Position numbers and translations under genes: made by a program. A stretch of DNA of 13,179 nt from Paludibacteraceae bacterium. Its GTDB lineage: Bacteria; Bacteroidota; Bacteroidia; Bacteroidales; Paludibacteraceae. Location: contig JAGPGR010000021.1 in the NCBI GenBank assembly GCA_018055865.1, forward strand, positions 1 to 13,179, written 5' to 3'. This document shows, piece after piece, positions 6,011 to 13,179 of the stretch. The notes under the pieces are model-generated. The model searched no databases and was not told where the DNA came from. It saw only the letters and a program-made list of their open reading frames with translations. The number at the start of each line of letters is the position of its first letter. Positions within the stretch are counted from its first letter, which is position 1.

Positions 6011-7714
6011 ATGAGTAAAAAAATCTTATTTTTAGCAACAATGGCAGTAGTTGTCATTTTTTCATCGTGCAGCAAAAAATTAACAGCGCTGGATGCCGCT
6101 TATATCAAAACAACACCCAATCCGCTTGAAATGAAAGCCGGTGAAGTGAATGCAACTGTAACCGGAACCTTTCCCCAGAAATATTTCAATAAAAATGCGG
6201 TGCTGACCGTTACTCCCGTTCTCAAATACGGCAACAAAGAAGCGAAAGCTCAACCGGTTGTATTTCAGGGAGAAAAAGTGCTCGGAAATGACCGGGCTAT
6301 CAGCTACAAAGCCGGTGGTACTTACTCCATCAGTCCGAAATTCGTTTTTGAGCCCGAAATGGCCAAGTCAGAACTTTTTCTGAATTTTGATGTGGTTCAA
6401 AAGAAAAAAACGTACAAACTACCGGGCCTAAAAGTAGCCGATGGCGTACTTGCAACTGCTCAGCTTGCTTCAACCTCACCCAAAGAATTGCAACCTGCTT
6501 TATCGCCCGACAATTTTCAGCGCGTTACGCAGGAAAATCAAGACGCCGATATACTCTTCCTCATTCAGCAGGCTCAACTCCGCAACAGCGAACTGAGCAA
6601 AGATGACATAATAGAATTTACAGCTAAAGTAAAAGATGCACGCGACGCTCAGAACAAAGAAATTTCGAATTTCGAAGTGCTTGGATACGCATCGCCCGAT
6701 GGTAATCTGGAACTGAATACCAACCTGGCCGAAAGACGTCAGAAAGTGACAACCGATTATATCAACAAAGAACTGAAAAAACTGCAGGCAAACGTATCGG
6801 TCGACAGTAAATTTACTGCCGAAGACTGGGACGGTTTCCAAAAACTCATGGAAGCTTCTGATATTCAGGACAAAGAATTGATTCTGCGTGTTCTCTCTAT
6901 GTATCAGGATCCTGAGCAACGCGAACGTGAAATCAAAAATCTGTCGTCTACTTTCCAGGCCATTGCCGGAGAAATTCTTCCTCAGTTGCGTCGTTCGCGC
7001 CTCAAAATGACCGTGGATGTAACCGGAAAATCGGATGCGGAGATTATGAATTTAGCTTCAAAAAGTCCTAAAGAGCTGACAGCCAACGAACTGCTTTATG
7101 CCGGAACATTGGCTTCCACCACCAGGGAACAAGCTGATATTTATGAACAGTTTGTAGATATTTATCCCGAAGATGCCCGCGGATACAACAATTTAGGTTT
7201 GAGACTTTATTACGAAGGAGACGTAACGGCGGCCGAACGGTTGTTCGAAAAATCGCTTTCACTCGATCCGAATTCACCCGATGCTAACTTCAATCTTGGA
7301 CTGGTAAAAATGGCAAAAGGACAACTCACCGATGCACAGGCATTTTTCGGCAAGTCGGCCGGAACAGCAGGTAATCTCAATGCTGCACTCGGAACCAGCT
7401 ACGTTGCACAAGGCGAATACACTAAAGCAATGAACGCACTGCGTGGTGTAAATACCAACAATGCAGCTGTAGCTCAGATTATCAGCAACGATTACAACGG
7501 AGCACGCAATACGCTGGCTGCCATAAAATTTCCAAATGCTATGACAGCTTATCTGGGTGCCATTCTTGCTGCACGCACCAATGATCGCGATGCTGTGTAC
7601 AGCAATTTGCGCAATGCCGTTCAGCTGGATCGCAACTTTATCAAAAAAGCGCTCAACGACCTGGAATTTGCCAAATATTTTGCTGATACTACTTTTCTTT
7701 CAATTTTGAAATAA
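6011..7714 (+). CDS. Lipoprotein with OmpA-like motif and TPR repeats
   Basis: A 567-residue protein with a lipoprotein signal: MSKK, a hydrophobic core, and FSS before Cys20. Residues 30-170 look beta-rich with no family I can name. Residues 217-252 contain FEVLGYASPDG (221-231), then a spaced Asn and LAERRQKV. This is the peptidoglycan-binding signature of OmpA C-terminal domains, interrupted by an inserted helical stretch. From about residue 388 come TPR-like helices (ARGYNNLGLRLYYEGD, then DPNSPDANFNLGLVKMAKGQ), and more degenerate helical repeats run to the end. A TPR lipoprotein that may touch peptidoglycan suggests an envelope scaffold facing the periplasm; that is inference. Homologous TPR proteins are common in Bacteroidales but mostly uncharacterised. 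The gene is monocistronic, with its own -7 box and terminator. Confidence 0.85.
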   Translation: MSKKILFLATMAVVVIFSSCSKKLTALDAAYIKTTPNPLEMKAGEVNATVTGTFPQKYFNKNAVLTVTPVLKYGNKEAKAQPVVFQGEKVLGNDRAISYKAGGTYSISPKFVFEPEMAKSELFLNFDVVQKKKTYKLPGLKVADGVLATAQLASTSPKELQPALSPDNFQRVTQENQDADILFLIQQAQLRNSELSKDDIIEFTAKVKDARDAQNKEISNFEVLGYASPDGNLELNTNLAERRQKVTTDYINKELKKLQANVSVDSKFTAEDWDGFQKLMEASDIQDKELILRVLSMYQDPEQREREIKNLSSTFQAIAGEILPQLRRSRLKMTVDVTGKSDAEIMNLASKSPKELTANELLYAGTLASTTREQADIYEQFVDIYPEDARGYNNLGLRLYYEGDVTAAERLFEKSLSLDPNSPDANFNLGLVKMAKGQLTDAQAFFGKSAGTAGNLNAALGTSYVAQGEYTKAMNALRGVNTNNAAVAQIISNDYNGARNTLAAIKFPNAMTAYLGAILAARTNDRDAVYSNLRNAVQLDRNFIKKALNDLEFAKYFADTTFLSILK

Positions 7715-7736
7715 ATTTTTTATAGCGGTTTTTTTT

Positions 7737-7776
7737 CAATCCCGATGCCTTGCCAGGTGTCGGGTTTGTTTTTTTT
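7737..7776 (+). terminator. Intrinsic terminator after the TPR lipoprotein gene
   Basis: CCCGATGCC (7741-7749) pairs with GGTGTCGGG (7756-7764), nine pairs with two wobbles and a 6-base loop. After one mismatch the stem can extend by CAA (7737-7739) with TTG (7766-7768). Eight T (7769-7776) follow. It starts about 22 bases after the stop codon. Confidence 0.8.
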
Positions 7777-7863
7777 ACATTCGGTAAGGTCTGTCGATAA
7801 CAGCTAAATGAAATTTGTAAGCCCGATTTTACGTTTTTTTGTTTTCTTAAAATTTCAGGTAAG

Positions 7864-7896
7864 TTTATGTAATAAAAAATTATTCTCGTACCTTTG
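7864..7896 (+). promoter_or_regulatory. Promoter for the holB operon
   Basis: TACCTTTG (7889-7896) is an exact -7 box. TTTA (7864-7867) lies 21 bases upstream as a near-match to the TTTG -33 element. Transcription would start near 7903, giving a leader of about 74 bases to the GTG at 7977, but only a few bases to the TTG at 7911. Confidence 0.58.
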
Positions 7897-7976
7897 TCAT
7901 ATAATAGAAATTGCATAACTCTCTGCTTTTGACCGAAACCAATACAGATGTACCGGCAATTCAATCAGATAATCAC

Positions 7977-9128
7977 GTGTTTAGCCATATAATAGGCCAG
8001 CAAGCCATCAAAGAGCGGTTTATCCGTTCCGTCACCGAACAGCGCATACCGCACGCACAGCTCCTTCACGGACCAGAAGGCGTGGGTAAATTGTCGCTGG
8101 CCATGGCTTATGCACAATACATCTGCTGCAAACGCAAAACTCCGACTGACGCCTGCGGAGTTTGTCCCTCATGTGTGAAGTATAAGCAACTGGCTCACCC
8201 CGATTTACATTTTGTTTTTCCGGTAATAAAACCTCCTGGCAAAAATACGGTTGTGTGCGATGATTTTCTGCCGGAATTTCGTAAAATGTTTATTCAGAAT
8301 CCTTATTTCGGGCTTGACGACTGGTACGAACGCATAGGCGATGGAGCCAAGCAGGGGATGATTTATTCCAACGAAAGCTCTGAAATCATCCGGAAATTGA
8401 GTCTGAAAACTTACGAATCGGACTACAAAGTGATGATTATATGGATGCCGGAACTGATGCACGAATCCTGCGCCAACAAATTGCTGAAAATTCTGGAAGA
8501 ACCGCCTCCGTTTACCGTTTTTCTTCTCGTGTCCAACAATCCCGATGCGAATTTAACCACCATTCTTTCGCGTACACAGCACGTCAAAGTGTCCCGGCTC
8601 ACTGAGCCGGAAATCGTAACGGCACTTGTGGCTCAAAATCCGGAAACAGAAGCTGTAACCATTCAGAATGCTGCCCGGGTTTCCGAAGGGAGTTTTCTTA
8701 AAGCCCGAAAACTACTCAACGAAACCAGAGAAATGACGCTCAACTTCGACCGGTTTGTTGAAATAATGCGTAAAGCCTGGATGGTGGGTAATAAAAAAGA
8801 TCACGCCTCTCTGAAAACACTTAAAAAGTGGTCAGAAGATATGGCCGGAGCTGATATAGGGCGTGAAAGGCAGAAAAAATTCCTGGCGTATGCACAGCGA
8901 ATGATTCGTGAAAATTACATTTATAACCTCAAGAATACAAATTTGAACTACATGACGGATTATGAAACCGGTTTTTCGACCAATTTTTCGCCTTTCATCA
9001 ACGAAAGAAATGTTGAAGAACTGATGACGGAGTTCGCCCTTGCAGAGCGCCATATCGAGCAAAATATCAACGCAAAAATGGTTTTCTTTGATTTGGTGCT
9101 CAAAGTCATTATGTTGTTGAAAAAATAG
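7977..9128 (+). CDS. holB: DNA polymerase III subunit delta' (clamp loader), GTG start
   Basis: Delta' is the stator subunit of the clamp loader that places the sliding clamp on DNA. From GTG 7977 the protein has 383 residues and begins near FSHIIGQQAIKERF, where homologues begin; no in-frame ATG exists until 8104, inside the ATPase fold. A TTG at 7911 would add 22 unconserved residues. Motifs: P-loop-like GPEGVGKL (32-39) with Leu in place of Ser/Thr; zinc cysteines 51, 60, 63 and 66 (Cx8Cx2Cx2C); a Walker B region reading VMIIWMPELM with no acidic pair; conserved ANKLLKILEEPP; and SRT (198-200) at the place of the SRC arginine-finger motif. The altered Walker motifs fit a subunit that does not hydrolyse ATP but offers an arginine to its neighbour. 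It heads an operon with the RicT-like gene and gldH. Confidence 0.92.
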   Translation: MFSHIIGQQAIKERFIRSVTEQRIPHAQLLHGPEGVGKLSLAMAYAQYICCKRKTPTDACGVCPSCVKYKQLAHPDLHFVFPVIKPPGKNTVVCDDFLPEFRKMFIQNPYFGLDDWYERIGDGAKQGMIYSNESSEIIRKLSLKTYESDYKVMIIWMPELMHESCANKLLKILEEPPPFTVFLLVSNNPDANLTTILSRTQHVKVSRLTEPEIVTALVAQNPETEAVTIQNAARVSEGSFLKARKLLNETREMTLNFDRFVEIMRKAWMVGNKKDHASLKTLKKWSEDMAGADIGRERQKKFLAYAQRMIRENYIYNLKNTNLNYMTDYETGFSTNFSPFINERNVEELMTEFALAERHIEQNINAKMVFFDLVLKVIMLLKK

Positions 9129-9258
9129 AAAAAGGGCAGTTTTAACTATACTAAACCGGTTAATTTCAGCCGTAAATTTTTTTTAAAAAAAAGATAAAAT
9201 AACAAGCGACAAAGTCTGAAAAAGTCTTTGTTCGTGGATTGATAAATACCTAAATACA
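9129..9258 (+). other. holB-ricT intergenic spacer with hairpin and T8A8 tract
   Basis: This 130-base spacer has no exact TAnnTTTG box (the nearest is TAAATTTT at 9173) and no convincing terminator, so I assume read-through from holB. It holds the palindrome AACCGGTT (9154-9161), a tract of eight T then eight A (9177-9192), and an imperfect hairpin. In the hairpin ACAAAGTCT (9209-9217) pairs with AGTCTTTGT (9223-9231) with one T-T mismatch and a 5-base loop. No T-run follows, so it is not a classical terminator. It would fold in the leader 28 bases before the next start codon. Confidence 0.4.
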
Positions 9259-10419
9259 ATGGAATACAGACTGGATAACGGAGGCTGCTGCATGAACAGG
9301 AAAGGCTGCCGGAATGCTTCGGGTAAAAAATTAAGCGTTTACGACTGGCTGTGCGATCTGCCCGAAACGGTGAAAGAAACCGATTTGGTAGAAGTGCAGT
9401 TTAAAAATACCCGAAAAGGCTATTACCTGAACAATACGCAGCTCGAACTGGAAAAAGGAGATAAAGTAGCCGTAGAATCATCGCCGGGACATGATATAGG
9501 AGAGGTAACGCTGGTTGGGAAATTGGTGCTTCTGCAGATGAAAAAAAACAACATTGATGCCTCCAAGTACGAATTGAAAAAAGTGTATCGCAAAGTCCGT
9601 GATCTGGATATTGAAAAATATAACGAAGCCAAAGCCAAAGAACAGGAAACGATGATTAAAGCCCGTCAGATTGCTGACAGCCTTCGTTTGAGTATGAAGA
9701 TTGGTGATGTGGAATATCAGGGCGACGGCAACAAAGCTATTTTCTATTACATTGCTGATGAGCGTGTTGACTTCCGTCAGCTGATAAAGGTTTTTGCCGA
9801 AACATTCCGGGTGCGGATAGAAATGAAGCAAATTGGTGCCCGCCAGGAAGCCGGAAGAATAGGTGGAATAGGACCTTGCGGACGCGAACTTTGTTGCTCT
9901 ACCTGGATTACCAATTTCAATACGGTTTCAACAAGTGCTGCCCGCTATCAGGACTTATCGCTCAATCCGCAGAAACTGGCCGGACAATGCGGTAAACTAA
10001 AGTGCTGCATGAATTACGAGCTCGACAGCTACATGGATGCACAGAAACGACTGCCTTCACGTGAGATAGAACTGGAAACCAAGTACGGAACCTATTATCA
10101 TTTCAAAACCGATATTTTCAAAGGTCAAATAACATACTCCACCGACAGAAATATGGCCTCTAATCTGGTTACCATTTCTTCCGAAAGGGCCAAAGAAATT
10201 ATCGGACTGAACAAAAGCGGCAAAAAACCAGATGAACTGAACGAACAACCCGTTGCAAAGAAAAAATCCGTGGAGTACGAAAATGTGGTAGGACAGGATA
10301 GCCTGACGCGTTTCGATACGGAGAAAAAACAGGGAAAGAACCCACGAAGAAAGCAATTAAAACCCCGATTAAACCCCGACGAAAAACCAAGGACGAATAT
10401 TAATCTGAAAAAACAATGA
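9259..10419 (+). CDS. PSP1 domain protein, RicT/YaaT-like
   Basis: A 386-residue protein with the PSP1 C-terminal domain and the cysteine signature of RicT (YaaT). In Bacillus subtilis RicT works with RicA and RicF in an Fe-S-containing complex that promotes mRNA processing with RNase Y. Seen here: LVEVQFKNTRKGYY and VAVESSPGHDIGEV (about 43-82), the PSP1 region at about 115-200, then GPCGRELCC (Cys207, 212, 213) and AGQCGKLKCC (Cys244, 249, 250). The two Cys-Cys motifs are the likely cluster ligands. An extra Cys-Cys at 10-11 and Cys17 stand near the N-terminus. The last 65 or so residues are Lys/Pro-rich and probably disordered. holB precedes it, as in Bacillus, where yaaT follows holB. Its stop overlaps the start of gldH (ATGA), implying translational coupling. 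The function in Bacteroidota is inferred only. Confidence 0.88.
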   Translation: MEYRLDNGGCCMNRKGCRNASGKKLSVYDWLCDLPETVKETDLVEVQFKNTRKGYYLNNTQLELEKGDKVAVESSPGHDIGEVTLVGKLVLLQMKKNNIDASKYELKKVYRKVRDLDIEKYNEAKAKEQETMIKARQIADSLRLSMKIGDVEYQGDGNKAIFYYIADERVDFRQLIKVFAETFRVRIEMKQIGARQEAGRIGGIGPCGRELCCSTWITNFNTVSTSAARYQDLSLNPQKLAGQCGKLKCCMNYELDSYMDAQKRLPSREIELETKYGTYYHFKTDIFKGQITYSTDRNMASNLVTISSERAKEIIGLNKSGKKPDELNEQPVAKKKSVEYENVVGQDSLTRFDTEKKQGKNPRRKQLKPRLNPDEKPRTNINLKKQ

Positions 10420-10886
10420 AAGTAATCAAACTCCTTTCAGTTCTTTTGATAATAGGTTTGATGACGGGTTGCAACCGCAACGAGATTTTTTTCGGCTATC
10501 AAACCGTTCCTCCCGGCGGATGGAATAAAGACAGCCTGCTTACCTACAACATCGATGTAAATAATTCCCTCTCAAAATTCAACATTTACGTCCATGTAAG
10601 GCATTATGGCAACTATCCGTATCAAAATCTGTGGCTCTTTCTGGACTATAAAAGAACGAAAGACAGTATTCCACAACAAGATACCATTGAATGTTACCTG
10701 GCAGATGAATACGGAAAGTGGCTGGGCAACGGTGTCGGTGCCATCAAAGAGATGCCTGTTCTTTTCAAAAAACAAATTCAGTGGCCCGATAGCGGTACGT
10801 ACCAAATCAGAATTCGACACGGGATGCGTGATTCAGTCCTGACAGGAATTAATAAAGTGGGAATAAGAGTCGAAAAAGCGGAATGA
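10416..10886 (+). CDS. gldH: Gliding motility lipoprotein GldH
   Basis: A 156-residue lipoprotein: MKVIK, a hydrophobic core, and the lipobox LMTG before Cys19. The mature part matches GldH, with the early VPPGGWNKDS, the central YPYQNLWLFLDYKRT and the late WPDSGTYQIRIRHGMR. GldH was found as a protein needed for gliding in Flavobacterium johnsoniae. Its homologues also occur in non-gliding Bacteroidota, so this gene alone does not show that the organism glides, and no other gld gene is in the window. The ATG overlaps the stop of the preceding PSP1 gene by four bases. The length and signal are as expected for the family. Confidence 0.88.
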   Translation: MKVIKLLSVLLIIGLMTGCNRNEIFFGYQTVPPGGWNKDSLLTYNIDVNNSLSKFNIYVHVRHYGNYPYQNLWLFLDYKRTKDSIPQQDTIECYLADEYGKWLGNGVGAIKEMPVLFKKQIQWPDSGTYQIRIRHGMRDSVLTGINKVGIRVEKAE

Positions 10887-10888
10887 AC

Positions 10889-10929
10889 AAATCAGAATAC
10901 TATCATCAGACCTCCGTTTCTGATTTTTT
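10889..10929 (+). terminator. Weak terminator-like hairpin after gldH
   Basis: AAATCAGAA (10889-10897) can pair with TTCTGATTT (10918-10926) around a 20-base loop. A second copy, ATCAGA (10905-10910), can instead pair with TCTGAT (10919-10924) around 8 bases. Six T end it (10924-10929). The stems are A/T-rich and the next ATG is only 16 bases further, so termination may be partial. Confidence 0.45.
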
Positions 10930-10944
10930 ATGTAATTAAAAAGA

Positions 10945-11688
10945 ATGGGAAAAAACAAACTGGCCAAATTTGCAGAGTTGGAAACGTTTCATCACGTGTT
11001 TCAGGTACCTTCAGGGATATTGTTGTCCGGCAAAGGATTTGAATGGAAGGGAAAATGGAACGAGATGTTTTTCAAAAACAACAACCCGATAGTACTCGAA
11101 CTGGGTTGCGGAAAAGGCGAATACACCGTAGAACTTGCCCGGCAGTTTCCGGACAAAAACTACATCGGAGTGGATATAAAAGGCAACAGAATCTGGACCG
11201 GAGCACGCAAATCCTTACAAGAAGGTTTGAGAAACGCAGCTTTTATCCGTACTAACATTGAAATGATACATCATTTTTTTTCCTCCAATGAAGTAAGTGA
11301 AATCTGGCTTACTTTTCCGGATCCGCAAATGAAAAAAACCAGCAAGCGGCTTACCGCCACCAATTTCATTCGCTCCTATCTGAACTTTCTGAAACCCGAA
11401 GGCGTTATTCACTTGAAAACAGACAGTAATTTCATGTTTACCTACACCTGCGAAATGGTTAAAGCGAACCACTTCCAGGTGATTGATTATCAGGAAGATA
11501 TATATGCATCCGAATCGGTGAGCCCTATACTCAATATCAAAACCTACTACGAACAACAGTGGCTGGAGCGGGGAATTGCAATTAAATACATCGGCTTTGT
11601 GCCACTGAAAAACAGCGAATTGATTGAACCTGATATTGAAATAGAGCCCGATCCCTATCGCAGTTTCAAGCGCTACAGAAGGATTTAG
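10945..11688 (+). CDS. trmB: tRNA (guanine-N7-)-methyltransferase, m7G46
   Basis: A 247-residue SAM-dependent methyltransferase that makes m7G at position 46 of the variable loop of tRNAs. The SAM-binding motif [11 protein letters not shown] lies at about residues 51-61, then [15 protein letters not shown], and the catalytic-region motif [16 protein letters not shown] at about 121-136. The family's usual FPDPWxKxRHxKRR is here a variant with Gln-Met for Trp-Pro. [17 protein letters not shown] near the C-terminus fits the TxxE motif of TrmB. Length and motif order are normal for the family. The gene follows gldH by 58 bases and precedes the Mrp gene by 38 bases with no terminator between, so trmB and mrp are probably co-transcribed. 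Confidence 0.92.
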   Translation: MGKNKLAKFAELETFHHVFQVPSGILLSGKGFEWKGKWNEMFFKNNNPIVLELGCGKGEYTVELARQFPDKNYIGVDIKGNRIWTGARKSLQEGLRNAAFIRTNIEMIHHFFSSNEVSEIWLTFPDPQMKKTSKRLTATNFIRSYLNFLKPEGVIHLKTDSNFMFTYTCEMVKANHFQVIDYQEDIYASESVSPILNIKTYYEQQWLERGIAIKYIGFVPLKNSELIEPDIEIEPDPYRSFKRYRRI

Positions 11689-11726
11689 TTTTTTAAGTTA
11701 TATCAATTGAAAAATCAGCAAGAAAA

Positions 11727-12833
11727 ATGAATATTTACCCCAATTTAATTCTCGAAGCTCTTCAGCACGTCCGCTATCCGGGCACCGGTAAAGATATTGT
11801 AACTTCCGGCATGGTTCAGGATAATATCCGTATTGAAGGCAAAAAAGTGAGTTTTTCACTGATTTTTGAAAAACCGAACGATCCGTTTGCCAAATCGGTG
11901 GTCAAAGCCGCTGAACAAGCTATCCTTACTTACATAGGTGAAGAGGTGGACATCAAGGGAAATGTAAATATAGCTGTTAAAGAGCAGCCAAAGCCTAAGC
12001 CGGCATCTATTCTGCCCGATGTAAAAAATATTATAGCAGTATTCTCAGGTAAAGGTGGCGTAGGAAAATCCACGGTTTCTTCCAATCTGGCTATTTCGCT
12101 GGCTGCACTCGGATATAAAGTCGGACTGCTGGATGCCGATATTCACGGCCCTTCTGTTCCCAAAATGTTTGGTGTGGAGCACGAACAACCTTACGTTGAA
12201 GAAAAAGACGGCAAACAAAAGGTAATGCCCATCGAAAAATATGGAATAAAATTACTATCAATCGGTTTTTTTGTAAGTCAGGAAAATGCCCTCGTGTGGC
12301 GGGGCAGCATGGCAAGCAATGCTCTCAAACAGCTCATTACTGATGCCGACTGGGGTGAGTTGGATTATTTCGTCATGGACTTACCACCTGGTACCGGAGA
12401 TATTCACCTTACCCTGGTGCAAACCATGGGTATTACCGGAGCAATAGCTGTAACAACTCCACAGGATGTGGCCCTGGCAGATGCACGAAAGGGAATAAAT
12501 ATGTTTACGGGAGATAAAGTGAATGTACCTGTACTGGGCTTAATCGAAAATATGGCCTGGTTTACTCCGGCTGAATTACCCGAAAATAAGTATTATATTT
12601 TCGGAAAAGAAGGTGGAAAACGACTTGCCGAAGAACTGAACATCCCGCTTCTGGGGCAAATTCCAATCGTACAATCCATTCGGGAAGGCGGCGATACAGG
12701 GATACCGGTTGCTGTCAATGAAAACACTATCTTAGGGCTGGCTTTCAGAGATTTGGCTGCCCGGGTAGTGGAACAGGTGGAACTCAGAAACAGTACAATG
12801 GCTGCTACGAAAAAGGTGGAAATTACCAGGTAA
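11727..12833 (+). CDS. Mrp/ApbC/NBP35-family P-loop ATPase, cysteine-free
   Basis: A 368-residue member of the Mrp/ApbC family, cytoplasmic ATPases known as Fe-S cluster carriers. The N-terminal MIP18 (DUF59) domain covers about residues 3-85, then a Pro/Lys linker. The deviant Walker A motif GKGGVGKST is at 108-116, LLDADIHGPSVP (switch I) at 134-145, and MDLPPGTGD (Walker B/switch II) at 217-225. Where ApbC has its cluster-binding CxxC, after ENM, this protein reads AWFTPAELPENKYYIFG (277-293). The whole protein contains no cysteine. It therefore cannot hold a cluster by Cys ligands the way Salmonella ApbC does. I recall the same replacement in other Bacteroidota Mrp proteins, so it is probably a lineage trait rather than damage. 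It sits 38 bases after trmB. Confidence 0.9.
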   Translation: MNIYPNLILEALQHVRYPGTGKDIVTSGMVQDNIRIEGKKVSFSLIFEKPNDPFAKSVVKAAEQAILTYIGEEVDIKGNVNIAVKEQPKPKPASILPDVKNIIAVFSGKGGVGKSTVSSNLAISLAALGYKVGLLDADIHGPSVPKMFGVEHEQPYVEEKDGKQKVMPIEKYGIKLLSIGFFVSQENALVWRGSMASNALKQLITDADWGELDYFVMDLPPGTGDIHLTLVQTMGITGAIAVTTPQDVALADARKGINMFTGDKVNVPVLGLIENMAWFTPAELPENKYYIFGKEGGKRLAEELNIPLLGQIPIVQSIREGGDTGIPVAVNENTILGLAFRDLAARVVEQVELRNSTMAATKKVEITR

Positions 12834-12870
12834 AACATCAATCCTGAATGATATAAGAAAAATATGGGAT

Positions 12871-12914
12871 AAAACAAATATTTTAATAAAAAATAATGCA
12901 AAAATGTTTGTTTT
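12871..12914 (+). terminator. A/T-rich hairpin after mrp, overlapping the next promoter
   Basis: Bases 12871-12884 can pair with 12901-12914 along fourteen positions, one of them a G-T wobble and only one a G-C, around a 16-base loop. Two more T follow. It may end the trmB-mrp transcript, but its stability is low, and its right arm contains the -33 element of the next gene. Confidence 0.4.
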
Positions 12915-12936
12915 TTAAAAAAATGTATTATATTTG
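12907..12936 (+). promoter_or_regulatory. Full Bacteroidota promoter for the last gene
   Basis: TTTG (12907-12910) and TATATTTG (12929-12936) are separated by 18 bases, exact matches to both elements. The -7 box lies 42 bases before the ATG at 12979. This is the best promoter in the window and suggests strong expression of the downstream envelope gene. Confidence 0.72.
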
Positions 12937-12978
12937 TCAGTTGTTAAAAAGCTAATCATTTACCAAAAAAAATAAATT

Positions 12979-13179
12979 ATGAAAAAAACTTTTATCCTTA
13001 TTCTAAGTCTGTTTATGACTTTAGGAGCATTTGCTCAGCAATACTCGGATTGGTCGCGATGGTCAATCACACTTGAAGGGGGCTTAAATCGTTTTGATGG
13101 TGACGTGAAACAAGATTACGGAAGGGAAGTTTTGCCTACTGCTGATACTAAAATATCTTTTGGTGGAGCTCTTGAATAT
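12979..13179 (+). CDS. Secreted, probable outer-membrane protein, 3'-truncated by the window
   Basis: Only 67 codons are visible. They begin with a signal peptide (MKKT, hydrophobic core, GAFAQ with likely cleavage near residue 19-20). The mature start, SDWSRWSITLEGGLNRFDGD, resembles the first strand of Bacteroidota outer-membrane beta-barrels, including N-terminal barrels of OmpA-family proteins. The family cannot be fixed from this much sequence. The strong promoter and the long A-rich leader fit an abundant envelope protein. The start is supported by the signal peptide and by promoter spacing. Confidence 0.7.
   Translation, partial: MKKTFILILSLFMTLGAFAQQYSDWSRWSITLEGGLNRFDGDVKQDYGREVLPTADTKISFGGALEY

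Noticed and set aside
9154..9192. Palindrome AACCGGTT and the T8A8 tract as a terminator or regulator site between holB and the PSP1 gene.
   Set aside because: The palindrome has no loop or T-run fitting a terminator, and an A/T tract like this is common in Bacteroidota spacers.
1..13179. Mobile elements, CRISPR arrays, defence islands, tRNA or rRNA genes.
   Set aside because: No transposase or integrase motifs, no regularly spaced repeats, no terminal inverted repeats and no tRNA-like cloverleaf or CCA end were seen; the genes are mostly conserved housekeeping or envelope genes.

Overview
The window reads as an ordinary stretch of chromosome from a member of the Bacteroidota, most likely order Bacteroidales. 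Three things point there. The genes (GldH lipoprotein, a PSP1/RicT protein next to holB, TrmB beside an Mrp ATPase, an anaerobic sulfatase-maturase) are typical of that group. Most gene starts that follow an intergenic gap have a TAnnTTTG box, the -7 element of Bacteroidota promoters. Start codons lack clear Shine-Dalgarno sequences. The genus cannot be named from the sequence; the anaerobic-type maturase suggests an anaerobe or facultative organism.

Layout. (1) 2-1205: the 3' part of the site-2 protease gene rseP, then an ArsC/Spx-like CxxC protein, closed by an intrinsic terminator. (2) 1261-3430: a secreted DUF2147 protein and a convergent M81 (MlrC-like) metallopeptidase that is probably a lipoprotein; they share one bidirectional terminator. 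(3) 3536-5904: two convergent radical SAM/SPASM genes, an anaerobic sulfatase-maturating enzyme (+) and an unassigned SPASM protein (-). The stop codons are 9 bases apart, and the terminator of the first lies inside the coding sequence of the second. (4) 5950-7776: a lipoprotein with an OmpA-like motif and TPR repeats, with its own promoter and terminator. (5) 7864-10929: a probable operon holB - ricT-like PSP1 gene - gldH (the last two overlap by ATGA). (6) 10945-12833: trmB and a Mrp/ApbC-type ATPase. (7) 12907-13179: a strong promoter and the first 67 codons of a secreted, probably outer-membrane protein.

The genes fall into envelope upkeep (RseP, GldH, TPR lipoprotein, DUF2147, last gene), genome and RNA upkeep (HolB, RicT-like, TrmB), and Fe-S or radical chemistry (two SPASM enzymes, RicT-like, Mrp). 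I see no mobile element, CRISPR array, tRNA, rRNA or clear sign of horizontal transfer, and no intergenic stretch longer than about 265 bases. I found no convincing new multi-gene system. The points most worth a second look are a Mrp ATPase with no cysteine at all, an exported M81 metallopeptidase, an unassigned SPASM enzyme, a holB gene that seems to start at GTG with no usable ATG, and regulatory signals embedded in neighbouring features.
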